64,000 nt of DNA from Vibrio penaeicida (GTDB taxonomy: Bacteria > Pseudomonadota > Gammaproteobacteria > Enterobacterales > Vibrionaceae): positions 62,001 to 126,000 of the forward strand of contig NZ_BFAQ01000028.1 in the NCBI RefSeq assembly GCF_002933855.1, given 5' to 3'. Position 1 is the first letter of the stretch. Every line of letters begins with the position of its first letter. The notes beneath the pieces are model-generated. The model was given only the letters and a program-made list of their open reading frames with translations, was not told where the DNA came from and searched no databases. Of the stretch, positions 37,819 through 47,414 are shown piece by piece. The position numbers and the translations under genes are program-made.

Positions 37819-40668
37819 TCAGTCGATCAACCATTCATTCCATGAATACACGACGCATTCTCTTTCATCTTGGAACCTTGACTCCGCTACATCAGCGTCT
37901 TGATTTAATAAGTTCCGGTGATGAATTTCGTCTCTTAATGCGGTGTAGGCAGAAGTCAGCTTGGCTGCTTGTTGCGCTGGCAACAACGATAAATTTGCAG
38001 CCGCTTCAAGAATTCGAACATTATCAGAGTACGTCATTAATGATGGGGATTCTGAACTGAAATTTAAGACCAAATATTGAACCAAAAATTCAATATCGGT
38101 AATGCCACCGGGATCTTGCTTCAGCATAAATCGCCCAGCCTTTTTTCCCCCGAGATGACTGCGCATTTTCTCACGCATATCCGCCACGTCTTTTTTGAGT
38201 TTGCTGAGATCACGATTTACAGATAATACTTTTGCTCTCGTTGCTTCAAAAGCCGATTTTAACGGCGCATCACTGTATATAGCACGAGCTCTAACTAAAG
38301 CTTGATGTTCCCACGTCCATGCTTCTTGCAATTGATATTCTTCGAATGCATCGGTCGGGCTGACTAACATGCCGGATGCGCCCGAAGGTCGGAGCCTTGT
38401 GTCTGCTTCATACAAAATGCCAGAAGCCGTACGAACTGAAAAGATGTGGATGACTCGCTGGGCCAAGCGCAGGTAGAACTGCCTGCCATCGATTTCTTTT
38501 TTGCCATCCGTATTCACGTGCACAGGACAGTCGTGCATGAACACAATATCCAGATCAGAATTATATCCAAGCTCCCAACCACCGACTTTACCGTAACCAA
38601 TAACGGCAAAACCTTTACCTTCGCGCTCTTTCAGGTGGGTTGGCTCGCCATATTTTTCGGTCACTTGTAGCCAAGCTTGCCCCACTACCGCTTCTACTAT
38701 GGCTTCTGCTAAATAGGTTAAGTGGTCACTCACTTTCATTACAGGTAGCACACCTGCGATATCTGCAGCAGCAATACGCAGTATGCAAATTTGCTTAAAC
38801 TGTCGTAGCGCCTCCATTTGCTGCTCCATGTCATCTTCTGGAATACGCGCTAGGTAATCTCGCAACTCAGATTTGTACTCGGTTGGTGGCGTTGGATTAT
38901 AGAGGTGCTGCGGATCCAAAAGCTCATCAAGCAGTATAGGGTAGCGGGAAAGTTGCTCCGATATCATCGGGCTTGCAGTACACAACCTTACTAACTGAGT
39001 AAGGGCTGCTGGATGCTCATCAAGAAGCTCTAGATACGTCGTTCGAGTACAAATATTGTGGAGCAAATGTAAAACCCGAGATAAACCAAACTCAGCATCT
39101 TTGTGATTAAAGAGTGCGTGGAAAACCTTAGGCATCAATCGATTCAATACTTCGCGACCACGCGGACCCAACGTTTTTTTCGCCAAGTCCTTTTTAAAGC
39201 CCATGATGGTCTTCACCAATGGCTCTGGAGATTCGACTTTGAGGTCATCTTCGAAAATGTGCATCAATACATCTTCTGTATTGGCAAGATCCCACATTTC
39301 CTTGAAGTGCTTAGAAACTGTTTGAGCTTCTTCTTCATCATCGCCAATAAGTTGCTCAAAAACCGCATGAATGTTGGACATATGTCCGTCAATCGAATCG
39401 CGCAGCGTATCCCAACTTGATGATTTCATCGCGACAACCAAACGTTGTTGATCCAACTCTTTATCTGGCAAGGTTTGAGTTTGCTGATCGCCAATGGCTT
39501 GAATTAAATTTTCGAGTCTTCGAAGGAATAGATACCCCTCTCTAAGATGCTTAACTTCATCCTCAGATAACAGCGTTTTGGCTTCAATTGCATCGAGTGT
39601 TTCCAGTAAACCCCGCCCTCTTAAGCTGGGCTCACGACCTCCACGAATCAATTGAAAGACTTGAGCGATAAACTCCACTTCACGTATGCCGCCAGCACCA
39701 AGCTTTATATTGTCTGACAATCCGCGGCGGCGCACTTCGGTGCTGATCATGGATTTCATTCGACGAAGGGATTGAATGGCACTGAAGTCGATATAGCGTC
39801 TAAAAACAAATGGGCGAAGCATCCCCCGTAGCTCCTGATACTCTGGGTACATTTCGCGGCCCATCACCCGAGCTTTAATCATGGCGTATCGTTCCCAATC
39901 ACGCCCTTGCTCTTGGTAATAATCTTCTAGCGCGACATAACTCATCACCAACGGACCGCTTTCACCAAAGGGTCTCAGCCGCATATCAACACGATAACAA
40001 AAGCCATCAAACGTTTGCTGATCTAATGCTTTGATCATTCGCTGCCCTAAGCGAGTAAAGAATTGTGCATTGGCAATGCTGCGGCGCGCACCTTGAGTTT
40101 CTCCATTTTCGGGATAGGTAAAAATAAGATCGATATCTGAAGAAAAGTTGAGTTCACCACCACCTAACTTACCCATGCCAATGATCAGCATCGGCTGTGC
40201 TTCACCATTTTCATTGCATGGTGTTCCCCACTCTTTACAACTGGTTTGATAAAGGTGCCTATAAGTCTCAAAGATCAGTGCTTCGGCTAGGGAGGATAAA
40301 TGAAGGAGGCTGTTTTCCAGTGACCAAGACCCCGTAAAATCTCGCCAAGCTATATACACCATTTCTCGACGCCTAAACTCGCGCAGCTTTTTCATCATGG
40401 CGTTTTCATCAACACATTTAGCTAACTGTTTTTTCAACCTATCACGGTAATCGTCTGCTCGATTTTGTGTTGAAAGCATTTCCGGCAAACGCTGACAAAG
40501 CTTCTCGTCTCGCTGCATGCTGTCGGCGATAAAATCACTCAATCCTAATACGCGCTCAAGATCCGACAATTTGGCTTGAGGCCAAGTGTCAAAAACTGAA
40601 GGATACTGTTCTTCTATTTTCTGGCGTGAGAATTGGGCTTGTTCAGCAATGGGCGTCGGTAAGGTCAT
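37819..40668 (-). CDS. glnE: Glutamine synthetase adenylyltransferase/deadenylase GlnE
   Basis: This 949-residue protein has two nucleotidyltransferase domains that remove and add AMP on glutamine synthetase in response to PII and glutamine. The first site is GMGKLGGGELNFSSDIDLIF near 170, the second GYGKVGGWELGYNSDLDIVF near 700. GlnD-like helical domains separate them (GGIREVEFIAQVFQLIRGG; GGITDIEFLVQYLVL). Length is normal for the family (about 945). Confidence 0.97.
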   Translation of the reverse strand: MTLPTPIAEQAQFSRQKIEEQYPSVFDTWPQAKLSDLERVLGLSDFIADSMQRDEKLCQRLPEMLSTQNRADDYRDRLKKQLAKCVDENAMMKKLREFRRREMVYIAWRDFTGSWSLENSLLHLSSLAEALIFETYRHLYQTSCKEWGTPCNENGEAQPMLIIGMGKLGGGELNFSSDIDLIFTYPENGETQGARRSIANAQFFTRLGQRMIKALDQQTFDGFCYRVDMRLRPFGESGPLVMSYVALEDYYQEQGRDWERYAMIKARVMGREMYPEYQELRGMLRPFVFRRYIDFSAIQSLRRMKSMISTEVRRRGLSDNIKLGAGGIREVEFIAQVFQLIRGGREPSLRGRGLLETLDAIEAKTLLSEDEVKHLREGYLFLRRLENLIQAIGDQQTQTLPDKELDQQRLVVAMKSSSWDTLRDSIDGHMSNIHAVFEQLIGDDEEEAQTVSKHFKEMWDLANTEDVLMHIFEDDLKVESPEPLVKTIMGFKKDLAKKTLGPRGREVLNRLMPKVFHALFNHKDAEFGLSRVLHLLHNICTRTTYLELLDEHPAALTQLVRLCTASPMISEQLSRYPILLDELLDPQHLYNPTPPTEYKSELRDYLARIPEDDMEQQMEALRQFKQICILRIAAADIAGVLPVMKVSDHLTYLAEAIVEAVVGQAWLQVTEKYGEPTHLKEREGKGFAVIGYGKVGGWELGYNSDLDIVFMHDCPVHVNTDGKKEIDGRQFYLRLAQRVIHIFSVRTASGILYEADTRLRPSGASGMLVSPTDAFEEYQLQEAWTWEHQALVRARAIYSDAPLKSAFEATRAKVLSVNRDLSKLKKDVADMREKMRSHLGGKKAGRFMLKQDPGGITDIEFLVQYLVLNFSSESPSLMTYSDNVRILEAAANLSLLPAQQAAKLTSAYTALRDEIHHRNLLNQDADVAESRFQDERECVVYSWNEWLID

Positions 40669-40720
40669 TGTTCATCCCTGTCAACGAGTTAGGTGGTTTG
40701 TTCGATTTACCATATCACAT

Positions 40721-40751
40721 AAAAAAACGCCCACATATGAAATGTGAGCGC
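40721..40751 (-). terminator. Terminator of the chemoreceptor gene
   Basis: On the - strand CGCTCACAT/ATGTGGGCG (one G-U) with a 5-base loop is followed by seven T, 30 bases after the receptor stop. Confidence 0.85.
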
Positions 40752-40780
40752 TATTTGCATTCTATGAGTTTAAAAATAGA

Positions 40781-42385
40781 TTAAACATTAAATGACTGTA
40801 TTTTTCCGTCCAATTCTTCAGCGTTAGCTTGCATGATCTCTGAGGTTTCTAACAGCTCACCAACCACAACAACAGAGGCCTCTACCAGCTCGCGAACATT
40901 GTCTAGGTTTTGGTTCATCTCTTCCGCGACCGTACTTTGTTGCCCTGCCGCTGTCGCAATTTGGAAATTCATGTCATTGATTTGGCTCACTTGAGCAACA
41001 ATGCCATCCAGCTCAGTACCAGCATTGGTAACCAGCTCCACACCTTCTGCGGCTTCAACCACACTTTTTTCCATTAGCTCAACTGCTGAATTTGCGCTGG
41101 TTTGAAGTTGAGTAATCATTTCTTGAATCTCAATCGTCGCACCTTGCGTTCTTTGAGCGAGGTTTCTAACTTCATCGGCAACCACCGCAAAACCACGGCC
41201 AGCTTCACCTGCACGTGCTGCTTCAATTGCCGCATTCAGCGCCAAAAGATTGGTCTGTTCAGAGATGCCTTGAATCGTCCCAACAACGCTACCAATGGCT
41301 TCTACACGTTCTTCTACTTGGTTCACAGCCTGAGCAGACTCAGAGATATCACCTGAGAGCTCACTCATCTTACCTACAGTATCCTGCACAAATCGCTGAC
41401 CTTGCTGAGCTTGATTCGATGCATTTTCAGTCACAGATGAAGCACTTTGAGCATGTTCTGCGACTGTCTGAACGGTTGTAGTCATTTCGCTCATTGCCGT
41501 GGCGAGTTGGTCGATCTCGTTAAACTCTTCTTGAGCAGAATCTTTGGTTTCCGACATGCTGATCGTCATTACTTCCGTAAGAGCAGATAGCTCTTGAGAA
41601 GAGTCGACTTGCAGTTTGATCACCTCTTGCAGCTGAGAACGTGTTCGCTCAAGCTCACGAGCAAGATCGCCGTACTCGTCTTTGCATTCTAGGTTGATGG
41701 GTGTCGATAGGTCTTTGTCTGCCATTCTTTGTATGCTTGAAGCAATGTACTGAGTCTGACGCAGCATAATTCGCGCAGCGCCAAGTAACAGGGCAACAAA
41801 CACAATGATCATCACCAAGGTTTGCCAAAAGATTTGCGATAGATAATCGTCATAGCGAGCCTGAGCAACATCTCCGCTTTGAGAGGCAATAACAAACCAA
41901 TCTGCACTGCTTAATTTGGATGCATACTCAAATCGGTTACCGCCTTCCAATTCAAAACCAAAGCCAGCCGATGCACCATTAATAAGACCAGATAAAAGCT
42001 GTCCGCTTTCCGTTGACTGAGTAAGATCAGAAATGGTTCTTGCGGAAGGGTGACCTAGGACTTTGCCAGTATCGCGCTCAACCAAATAGATGTAATGGTT
42101 GTTGTCGCGGCTTTTAACCAACGCAGTAATGGTTTTTTCCGCCAGCGATGTCGCGTCTTCCCCATTACTTCTTAAAACACTGTCAATAAAAGAGGCTTGT
42201 GCATGGGAAACTTCTTGCGCTTGGTCTTTTTGGACAAGAACCACAGAGTCGTAAAAAGTATTCGCATCCCAAAGTTGCTTAACAATGATTAGGACGGTGC
42301 TGAATACCATCAGCATCACTAATTTTGGTACCAACCGAATATCTGTAATGACTCTTTCCCACGGCTTGAACTTCATGCTCGCCAT
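40781..42385 (-). CDS. Methyl-accepting chemotaxis protein with periplasmic sensor domain
   Basis: This 534-residue receptor has membrane segments at about 22-38 and 185-205. They enclose a periplasmic domain of about 145 residues with a Cache-like pattern (YLVERDTGKVLGHPS, then ADWFVIASQSG). A HAMP linker spans 207-260. The signalling domain has the highly conserved hairpin tip EQTNLLALNAAIEAARAGE continuing into GRGFAVVADEVRNLAQRTQ. No CheR-docking pentapeptide is present at the C-terminus (ends IQSFNV). The ligand cannot be told. It is a single gene between terminators, with a candidate flagellar sigma promoter upstream. Confidence 0.94.
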   Translation of the reverse strand: MASMKFKPWERVITDIRLVPKLVMLMVFSTVLIIVKQLWDANTFYDSVVLVQKDQAQEVSHAQASFIDSVLRSNGEDATSLAEKTITALVKSRDNNHYIYLVERDTGKVLGHPSARTISDLTQSTESGQLLSGLINGASAGFGFELEGGNRFEYASKLSSADWFVIASQSGDVAQARYDDYLSQIFWQTLVMIIVFVALLLGAARIMLRQTQYIASSIQRMADKDLSTPINLECKDEYGDLARELERTRSQLQEVIKLQVDSSQELSALTEVMTISMSETKDSAQEEFNEIDQLATAMSEMTTTVQTVAEHAQSASSVTENASNQAQQGQRFVQDTVGKMSELSGDISESAQAVNQVEERVEAIGSVVGTIQGISEQTNLLALNAAIEAARAGEAGRGFAVVADEVRNLAQRTQGATIEIQEMITQLQTSANSAVELMEKSVVEAAEGVELVTNAGTELDGIVAQVSQINDMNFQIATAAGQQSTVAEEMNQNLDNVRELVEASVVVVGELLETSEIMQANAEELDGKIQSFNV

Positions 42386-42617
42386 AGTACGTACTCCATA
42401 TAGTGTTCATTTACCTGCGAACAAATACTGCCGCACTCTTTGTGAGACGTGGATTTTTTTGTAGTTGTAGATTTATTTTACGCCTCGTATGAAAAAACGA
42501 TGATAACAAAGACACTTCGTTGCCATTGAGTTACCTGTCACTTTTCGCTGATGGATTTCCCTAATTGTGATCCAATACTTGTTGTTCACTCATATTGTTG
42601 GAAATCCCGTCAATTGT

Positions 42618-42644
42618 GTATCGGCGGTGACACAGGAATCTGTA
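42618..42644 (-). promoter_or_regulatory. Candidate sigma-28 (FliA) promoter for the chemoreceptor
   Basis: On the - strand TACAGATT, 11 bases, GCCGATAC matches the enterobacterial sigma-28 pattern TAAAGTTT-N11-GCCGATAA at 6 of 8 and 7 of 8 positions, with the exact spacing. Downstream is a chemotaxis gene, the typical target class. Confidence 0.45.
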
Positions 42645-42694
42645 GTAACTTTTTGAGTTTGGTAAAGAAATGAGCTCACGATGAGCCAAAGACT

Positions 42695-42724
42695 AAAGTG
42701 CACCTATTCAACAAAGTGCACTTT
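42695..42724 (-). terminator. Hairpin after ygiF, possible weak terminator
   Basis: AAAGTGCAC and GTGCACTTT form a 9-bp stem; the right arm lies inside a perfect palindrome AAAGTGCACTTT (42713-42724). It lies 11 bases after the ygiF stop. The following bases are only moderately T-rich, so termination may be partial. Confidence 0.5.
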
Positions 42725-42735
42725 AAAGGAGAGAT

Positions 42736-44250
42736 TTACTGCCAATAAGGGGTCGTATCAATACTCATTTGGCGGGTTTGCTCCATAGCATGCAAAATTG
42801 AGTTTTCTTGTCGGTTCAACCAGCGCTCCAGCTGCATTTGGTTTTCACCTTCTAAGCTTGGAAGCAATTTATGCAGCGGCTCTAACATCAATAAATCGTC
42901 AATACCTTGCTTAAGATCTTCCCAAGGTAAGCGGAATGCATTTCTATCTTCTGTATCATAGAGAGAGGCAAAACAGATCCCAGTGTACAGATTTCTGGAT
43001 AAGCGGTATTGCTGGTCAATGTATTCTTGACGGTTCAATTGACGCTCTGCTGGAAATGCTTCAACCAATTCAGCCCACGTTCTATCAAGTTGCTTGACCG
43101 AAAAGCTTCGTATGTCTTGTGCCATTTTCTCACGCGCTTTGTCATCAAGGAACGGCTGCCAACCACGAGTAAGTATCCATCGGCTCAAATCAAGCAACAA
43201 TCGTGTATAGCGCGAGGATTTGAGAAGTTTTAACGAATGCTCTCTACTTGGTAACGCTTGGAATTGAGTGCCAAGCTGTTCGACAAGCCACTTTCGCGCA
43301 TCCAGCTTTCGCAACGCATGCCCTTTATCGTCCATCAGCTCATCAAGGTAATCCGCCTCTTTGAGCCAAGTCAGCTCATCTTCTAACCACATCAATTCTT
43401 GTCGCAAAATAGCGCTTGCTCGCCTTGGAACTATGCCCCCAAATACCGACAGTGTTTGGCGAATGAATCCAATTGAGTGTGCAATTTCGTGTAAAGCATC
43501 GAACTCATCACGCTCTACATAGATTTGCTCGTGGTAATGCCAGTGACCCAATGCATGCTCTAAAGACTGAATAAGGCAATACTCAGCGTTGTGAGAACTT
43601 TCCGTCGCCACTAACGATAGAGGCATAACGTCATCACCTTGATGACCATAAGCCAGTCGGTATCCGCGTGCCGCTTTACTCAAGTTACCCAAACGCATGC
43701 CGCCATCTTCACACAATATCCGTGCAAGGTTGAACAGCGCATCGGTTTGTCCGGACTTTAACTCCAGCTCGACTTCGCAAATTTCGTCTTTGTTGTCACC
43801 CGCCGTCACCCAACCTTGATCAAACGCCACTTCAACTTGGCTGCCATCCGTCATACTGATCAGCCATTGCTCACGCTTGAAATCGGTAGAAAAAATAGGA
43901 GTAAGTTCTTGTTGCAACGTGTCTATTGCTTTGCCATTAGGCCAAATGTCGCTAGGATGAAGGTGTAGGTCGGGAATATTGTTGGTATGTTCGGCGTTAT
44001 ATTCAGGTCGTTGATGTAAACCAGCGACAACACGCCCCGCAGTTTTAACTGTTTGCACAAAGACATCATCATAACGACGAATTCGCAGACCTATGTCATG
44101 TTGTCTTAACCAATTTTCTGGCGTATCGAAATAGGTATTACCCAGCTCTCGACAACTGTGCTGAAGAACTTTCTCTTCAGCTATTTTGGCTACCAAAGTC
44201 GTTGAAAATTCAGGTGAAACGAAAAACTTCAGTTCTATCTCAGTTTCCAT
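42736..44250 (-). CDS. ygiF: CYTH-CHAD inorganic triphosphatase (YgiF family)
   Basis: This 504-residue protein starts at METEIELKFFV, which carries the CYTH signature ExExK; the frame 25 codons longer has no support. The N-terminal CYTH tunnel domain covers about 1-200 (LGNTYFDTPENWLRQHDIGL, then EVAFDQGWV and EICEVELELKSG). The C-terminal CHAD helical domain, rich in His and basic residues, covers about 220-490. E. coli YgiF hydrolyses inorganic triphosphate; CHAD domains bind polyphosphate. It is divergent from the phosphate transporter genes. Confidence 0.93.
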   Translation of the reverse strand: METEIELKFFVSPEFSTTLVAKIAEEKVLQHSCRELGNTYFDTPENWLRQHDIGLRIRRYDDVFVQTVKTAGRVVAGLHQRPEYNAEHTNNIPDLHLHPSDIWPNGKAIDTLQQELTPIFSTDFKREQWLISMTDGSQVEVAFDQGWVTAGDNKDEICEVELELKSGQTDALFNLARILCEDGGMRLGNLSKAARGYRLAYGHQGDDVMPLSLVATESSHNAEYCLIQSLEHALGHWHYHEQIYVERDEFDALHEIAHSIGFIRQTLSVFGGIVPRRASAILRQELMWLEDELTWLKEADYLDELMDDKGHALRKLDARKWLVEQLGTQFQALPSREHSLKLLKSSRYTRLLLDLSRWILTRGWQPFLDDKAREKMAQDIRSFSVKQLDRTWAELVEAFPAERQLNRQEYIDQQYRLSRNLYTGICFASLYDTEDRNAFRLPWEDLKQGIDDLLMLEPLHKLLPSLEGENQMQLERWLNRQENSILHAMEQTRQMSIDTTPYWQ

Positions 44251-44355
44251 ATTTATACCTTTAACGGATGACCCTGAAAGCATATTGCTTAATCCCATCG
44301 TCGACAAGTGGCAATTAACGCCCAAATGATGATCTAAAACAGTTTTAATGATGGA

Positions 44356-44384
44356 TTGATTAGGTTAACATGCGCGACTTTATA
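44356..44384 (+). promoter_or_regulatory. Candidate promoter of the phosphate transporter genes
   Basis: TTGATT (44356-44361) is followed at 17 bases by TTTATA (44379-44384), about 70 bases before the first gene. No Pho box was recognised. Confidence 0.3.
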
Positions 44385-44453
44385 GCCATCGTTCAAGATT
44401 TCGCCTTTATGGCTGAAGTTTCTTATAGGTTATATTTTTTAGGTTGAATAGCC

Positions 44454-45134
44454 ATGCCAGTGAATACAATTATGGGGTTATTTGCAAAGTCCCCAATTAA
44501 ACCTTTGCAACGCCACGTTGTGTGTGTGAACGAGTGCTGCTCTCACTTAGTTAACTTCTTTGAAGTTAGTGCTAAGGGTGACTGGGAAAAAGCAGGCGAA
44601 ATTCGTGCACAAATCTCTCACTTGGAGAGAGAAGCGGACGTCTTAAAACGTGAGATTCGTCTGAAACTGCCACGTGGCTTATTCATGCCTGTAGATCGTA
44701 CCGATATGCTTGATTTGCTGACGCAGCAAGACAAGCTAGCCAACCTTGCAAAAGACATTGCAGGTAGGGTGATTGGTCGTCAATTGCAAATCCCAGAACC
44801 ACTTCAGGAAAACTTCATTTTATACGTTAAGCGTTGTCTTGATGCCGCCGATCAGGCTCAGAAAGTCATCAGCGAATTAGACGAATTATTGGAAACTGGC
44901 TTTAAAGGTCGAGAAGTCACGTTGGTGGCTGAAATGATCAATCAATTGGATGCCATCGAAGACGATACCGATGCCATGCAAATTGTATTACGCCAGCAAC
45001 TAATGGCGATCGAATCGAAATACAATCCGATCGACATCATGTTCTTATACAAGATTTTAGAATGGGTAGGTGGCATCGCCGATCAAGCTCAGCGCGTTGG
45101 CGCTCGTCTTGAACTGATGCTATCTCGTTCTTAA
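44454..45134 (+). CDS. TIGR00153/DUF47 family protein, Pit accessory protein (PhoU-like)
   Basis: This 226-residue all-helical protein of the PhoU-like DUF47 group is encoded next to Pit in many bacteria. ISHLEREADVLKREIRLKLP and PVDRTDMLDLLTQQDKLAN are family stretches; IMFLYKILEWVGGIADQAQR is near the C-terminus. Conserved acidic residues in the E/D-xxxD pattern suggest metal binding as in PhoU. It is thought to modulate the transporter; this is inferred from context. It lies 122 bases before pit and is probably cotranscribed. Confidence 0.9.
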   Translation: MPVNTIMGLFAKSPIKPLQRHVVCVNECCSHLVNFFEVSAKGDWEKAGEIRAQISHLEREADVLKREIRLKLPRGLFMPVDRTDMLDLLTQQDKLANLAKDIAGRVIGRQLQIPEPLQENFILYVKRCLDAADQAQKVISELDELLETGFKGREVTLVAEMINQLDAIEDDTDAMQIVLRQQLMAIESKYNPIDIMFLYKILEWVGGIADQAQRVGARLELMLSRS

Positions 45135-45256
45135 ACGAAAACTGAAACACATAACATGAGATTGGATTGTATCAAGGCACACGGAAGGCTTGTGTGCCTT
45201 TGCTGCGCGCTTGTTCAAAAATCCTCTCATACGTTATCCAACAACTAGGTATTACG

Positions 45257-46516
45257 ATGGATATCCTCGCGAACTACGGCACTATCATTATTATAGTGGC
45301 TGCACTATTTGGCTTCTTAATGGCAATCGGTATCGGTGCCAATGATGTAGCAAACGCCATGGGTACGTCAGTTGGCTCTAAAGCGCTGACGGTAAAACAA
45401 GCGATCATCATCGCAATGATTTTCGAATTTGCTGGTGCTTATTTAGCAGGTGGTGAAGTAACCGATACTATCCGTAAAGGTGTTATCGAGACATCTTACT
45501 TTGCTCATCAGCCTGACGTTCTTGTTTACGGCATGATGTCTGCGCTTCTTGCGGCGGGTACATGGCTATTGCTTGCGTCGTACATGGGCTGGCCGGTTTC
45601 TACTACACATTCCATTATTGGCGCTATCATAGGATTCGCGTGCGTTTCCGTTGGTACTGAAGCTGTTGATTGGCAATCAGTTCAGGGTATTGTCGGGAGT
45701 TGGATTGTAACACCGCTGATATCAGGGATATTTGCATACCTGATATTCGTCAGTGCACAACGCCTAATTTTCGACACCGAGAACCCACTGTTTAATGCTA
45801 AACGTTTTGTACCGGTATACATGTTCATTACCACCATGGTAATTGCATTGGTTACCATTAAAAAAGGTTTGAAACACGTTGGCTTGCATTTGAGCAACAC
45901 TGAAGCATGGCTATGGTCTGCCGGTGTATCGGGTTTAATCATGATTGGCGGTTACCTTTATATTCAGAAGAAATTTGCTCACCGCGAAGACGACCACAGT
46001 TTTGCTGGTGTTGAGAGCATCTTCAGTGTGTTAATGGTGATTACCGCATGTGCGATGGCGTTTGCCCACGGCTCGAACGATGTTGCGAACGCGATTGGTC
46101 CTCTATCTGCTGTGGTTTCTACCGTAGAAAACCTCGGTGAAATCGTAACTAAAACCTCCATTGCATGGTGGATCTTGCCACTCGGTGGTATCGGTATTGT
46201 GGTAGGTTTGGCGACCATGGGTCACAAAGTGATGGCAACTGTAGGCACCGGCATTACAGAGCTCACACCAAGCCGTGGTTTCGCAGCTCAGCTTGCTACC
46301 GCTTCAACGGTTGTTTTGGCTTCTGGTACTGGCTTACCCATTTCCACAACGCAAACGTTAGTGGGTGCCGTTTTAGGTGTGGGGTTTGCTCGTGGTATCG
46401 CAGCACTAAACCTCGGTGTTGTGCGTAACATTGTTGCGTCTTGGGTTGTTACCCTACCAGCTGGGGCATTGCTGGCAGTAATCTTCTTCTATGCAATTCA
46501 AGGCTTATTTTTGTAA
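45257..46516 (+). CDS. pit: Low-affinity inorganic phosphate transporter, PiT family
   Basis: This 419-residue inner-membrane protein has about ten to eleven hydrophobic segments. The PHO4 duplication is visible as GANDVANAMGTSVGSKALTV near 29 and AHGSNDVANAIGPLSAVV in the second half, with GWPVSTTHSIIGAIIG and LPISTTQTLVGAVLG as the paired second motifs. It imports phosphate with divalent cations, coupled to protons or sodium. The start is the ATG at 45257 (MDILANYGTI) with AGGT upstream; a 30-codon extension is unsupported. A strong terminator follows. Confidence 0.95.
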   Translation: MDILANYGTIIIIVAALFGFLMAIGIGANDVANAMGTSVGSKALTVKQAIIIAMIFEFAGAYLAGGEVTDTIRKGVIETSYFAHQPDVLVYGMMSALLAAGTWLLLASYMGWPVSTTHSIIGAIIGFACVSVGTEAVDWQSVQGIVGSWIVTPLISGIFAYLIFVSAQRLIFDTENPLFNAKRFVPVYMFITTMVIALVTIKKGLKHVGLHLSNTEAWLWSAGVSGLIMIGGYLYIQKKFAHREDDHSFAGVESIFSVLMVITACAMAFAHGSNDVANAIGPLSAVVSTVENLGEIVTKTSIAWWILPLGGIGIVVGLATMGHKVMATVGTGITELTPSRGFAAQLATASTVVLASGTGLPISTTQTLVGAVLGVGFARGIAALNLGVVRNIVASWVVTLPAGALLAVIFFYAIQGLFL

Positions 46517-46558
46517 GCCTTTTGTTAGACACATGTCATTATTGACTCAAACGCACAG

Positions 46559-46584
46559 AAAGGGAGGCTTTGCCTCCCTCTTTT
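46559..46584 (+). terminator. Terminator of pit
   Basis: AGGGAGGC/GCCTCCCT stem, TTT loop, then CTTTTG, 42 bases after the stop. Confidence 0.85.
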
Positions 46585-46681
46585 GTTGCACCACTGCCTG
46601 AAAATTCATACTATCTCTGTCTAATTAAGAATAAATGAATGGCGTAAACGTTGTTCAACTCCATCAGTTAAGGGACGTACC

Positions 46682-47293
46682 GTGAAAAAACTTATTTGTC
46701 TGGCCCTCTTTAGCATGCTTGTCGCGCCTGTCAGCTTCGCAAAAGATCGTTACATCTCAGACAACTTATTCACTTATATGCACGCAGGACCAAGCAATCA
46801 GTTTCGAATCATCGGCAGTGTTAATGCAGGCGACAAAATCACACTGGTTGCGACAAATCGAGATTCTGGATATAGCCAAGTTGTCGACTCAAAAGGCAGA
46901 AAAGGCTGGGTAGAAAGTAAATACGTGTCCACTCGCCCAAGTATGGCTGAACGATTACCTGCACTTGAAAAAGAGTTGGGTGAAGTGAAAGAGAAGCTCG
47001 CGAATGCGCGTAGAAGCTCTGACGATGAGAAATCGGGGTTGGTTGACTCTCTTGAAGCTCGCAACGAGCAAATCAAAGAGCTTGAGAAGAACTACGCCGA
47101 TATGAACAAGCAACTTACCGCTTCTCAAAGCGAAGTACGCGAACTACGCGCTAAGCTAGATACGCAGAAAGAAGACCTACTATTGAAATACTTCATGTAC
47201 GGTGGTGGTGTTGCGGGAATTGGTCTTATCTTTGGACTGGTTCTTCCTCACCTGATTCCTCGTAGGAAAAAGGCACCATCTGGCTGGGCTTAA
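46682..47293 (+). CDS. ygiM: TIGR04211 family SH3-domain membrane protein (YgiM-like)
   Basis: This 203-residue protein starts at a GTG with AGGGA seven bases upstream. A signal peptide (cut near SFA-KDR, residue 20) is followed by a bacterial SH3 domain (about 25-85, LFTYMHAGPSNQFRIIGSV), a long coiled coil of about 90-165, and a C-terminal membrane segment (YGGGVAGIGLIFGLVLPHLI) with a basic RRKK tail. The family is conserved near cca and ygiF in gammaproteobacteria and is of uncertain function; a cell-wall role is guessed from the SH3 domain. Confidence 0.9.
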   Translation: MKKLICLALFSMLVAPVSFAKDRYISDNLFTYMHAGPSNQFRIIGSVNAGDKITLVATNRDSGYSQVVDSKGRKGWVESKYVSTRPSMAERLPALEKELGEVKEKLANARRSSDDEKSGLVDSLEARNEQIKELEKNYADMNKQLTASQSEVRELRAKLDTQKEDLLLKYFMYGGGVAGIGLIFGLVLPHLIPRRKKAPSGWA

Positions 47294-47320
47294 TGCTTCA
47301 GTCAAATAAAGATTGAAAAC

Positions 47321-47351
47321 AAAAAGGGCACATTATGAGGTGCCCTTTTTT
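47321..47351. terminator. Bidirectional terminator between ygiM and gspB
   Basis: AAAAAGGGCAC/GTGCCCTTTTTT stem with an 8-base loop, T or A runs on each side, between convergent genes. Confidence 0.88.
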
Positions 47352-47414
47352 GATCGTCGCATTTCATGAAAAATAGTGTTTTTTTGGAAAGTAGTGTTTC
47401 TTGAAAAACAGCAG

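Larger units (their letters stand above)
42386..42735. other. 350-base intergenic region between the chemoreceptor and ygiF
   Basis: No gene is seen. It holds the receptor's long leader (a sigma-28-like promoter at 42618-42644 is about 225 bases before the ATG) and, at its far end, a hairpin next to the ygiF stop. GGAG eight bases before the receptor ATG is its ribosome site. Confidence 0.6.
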
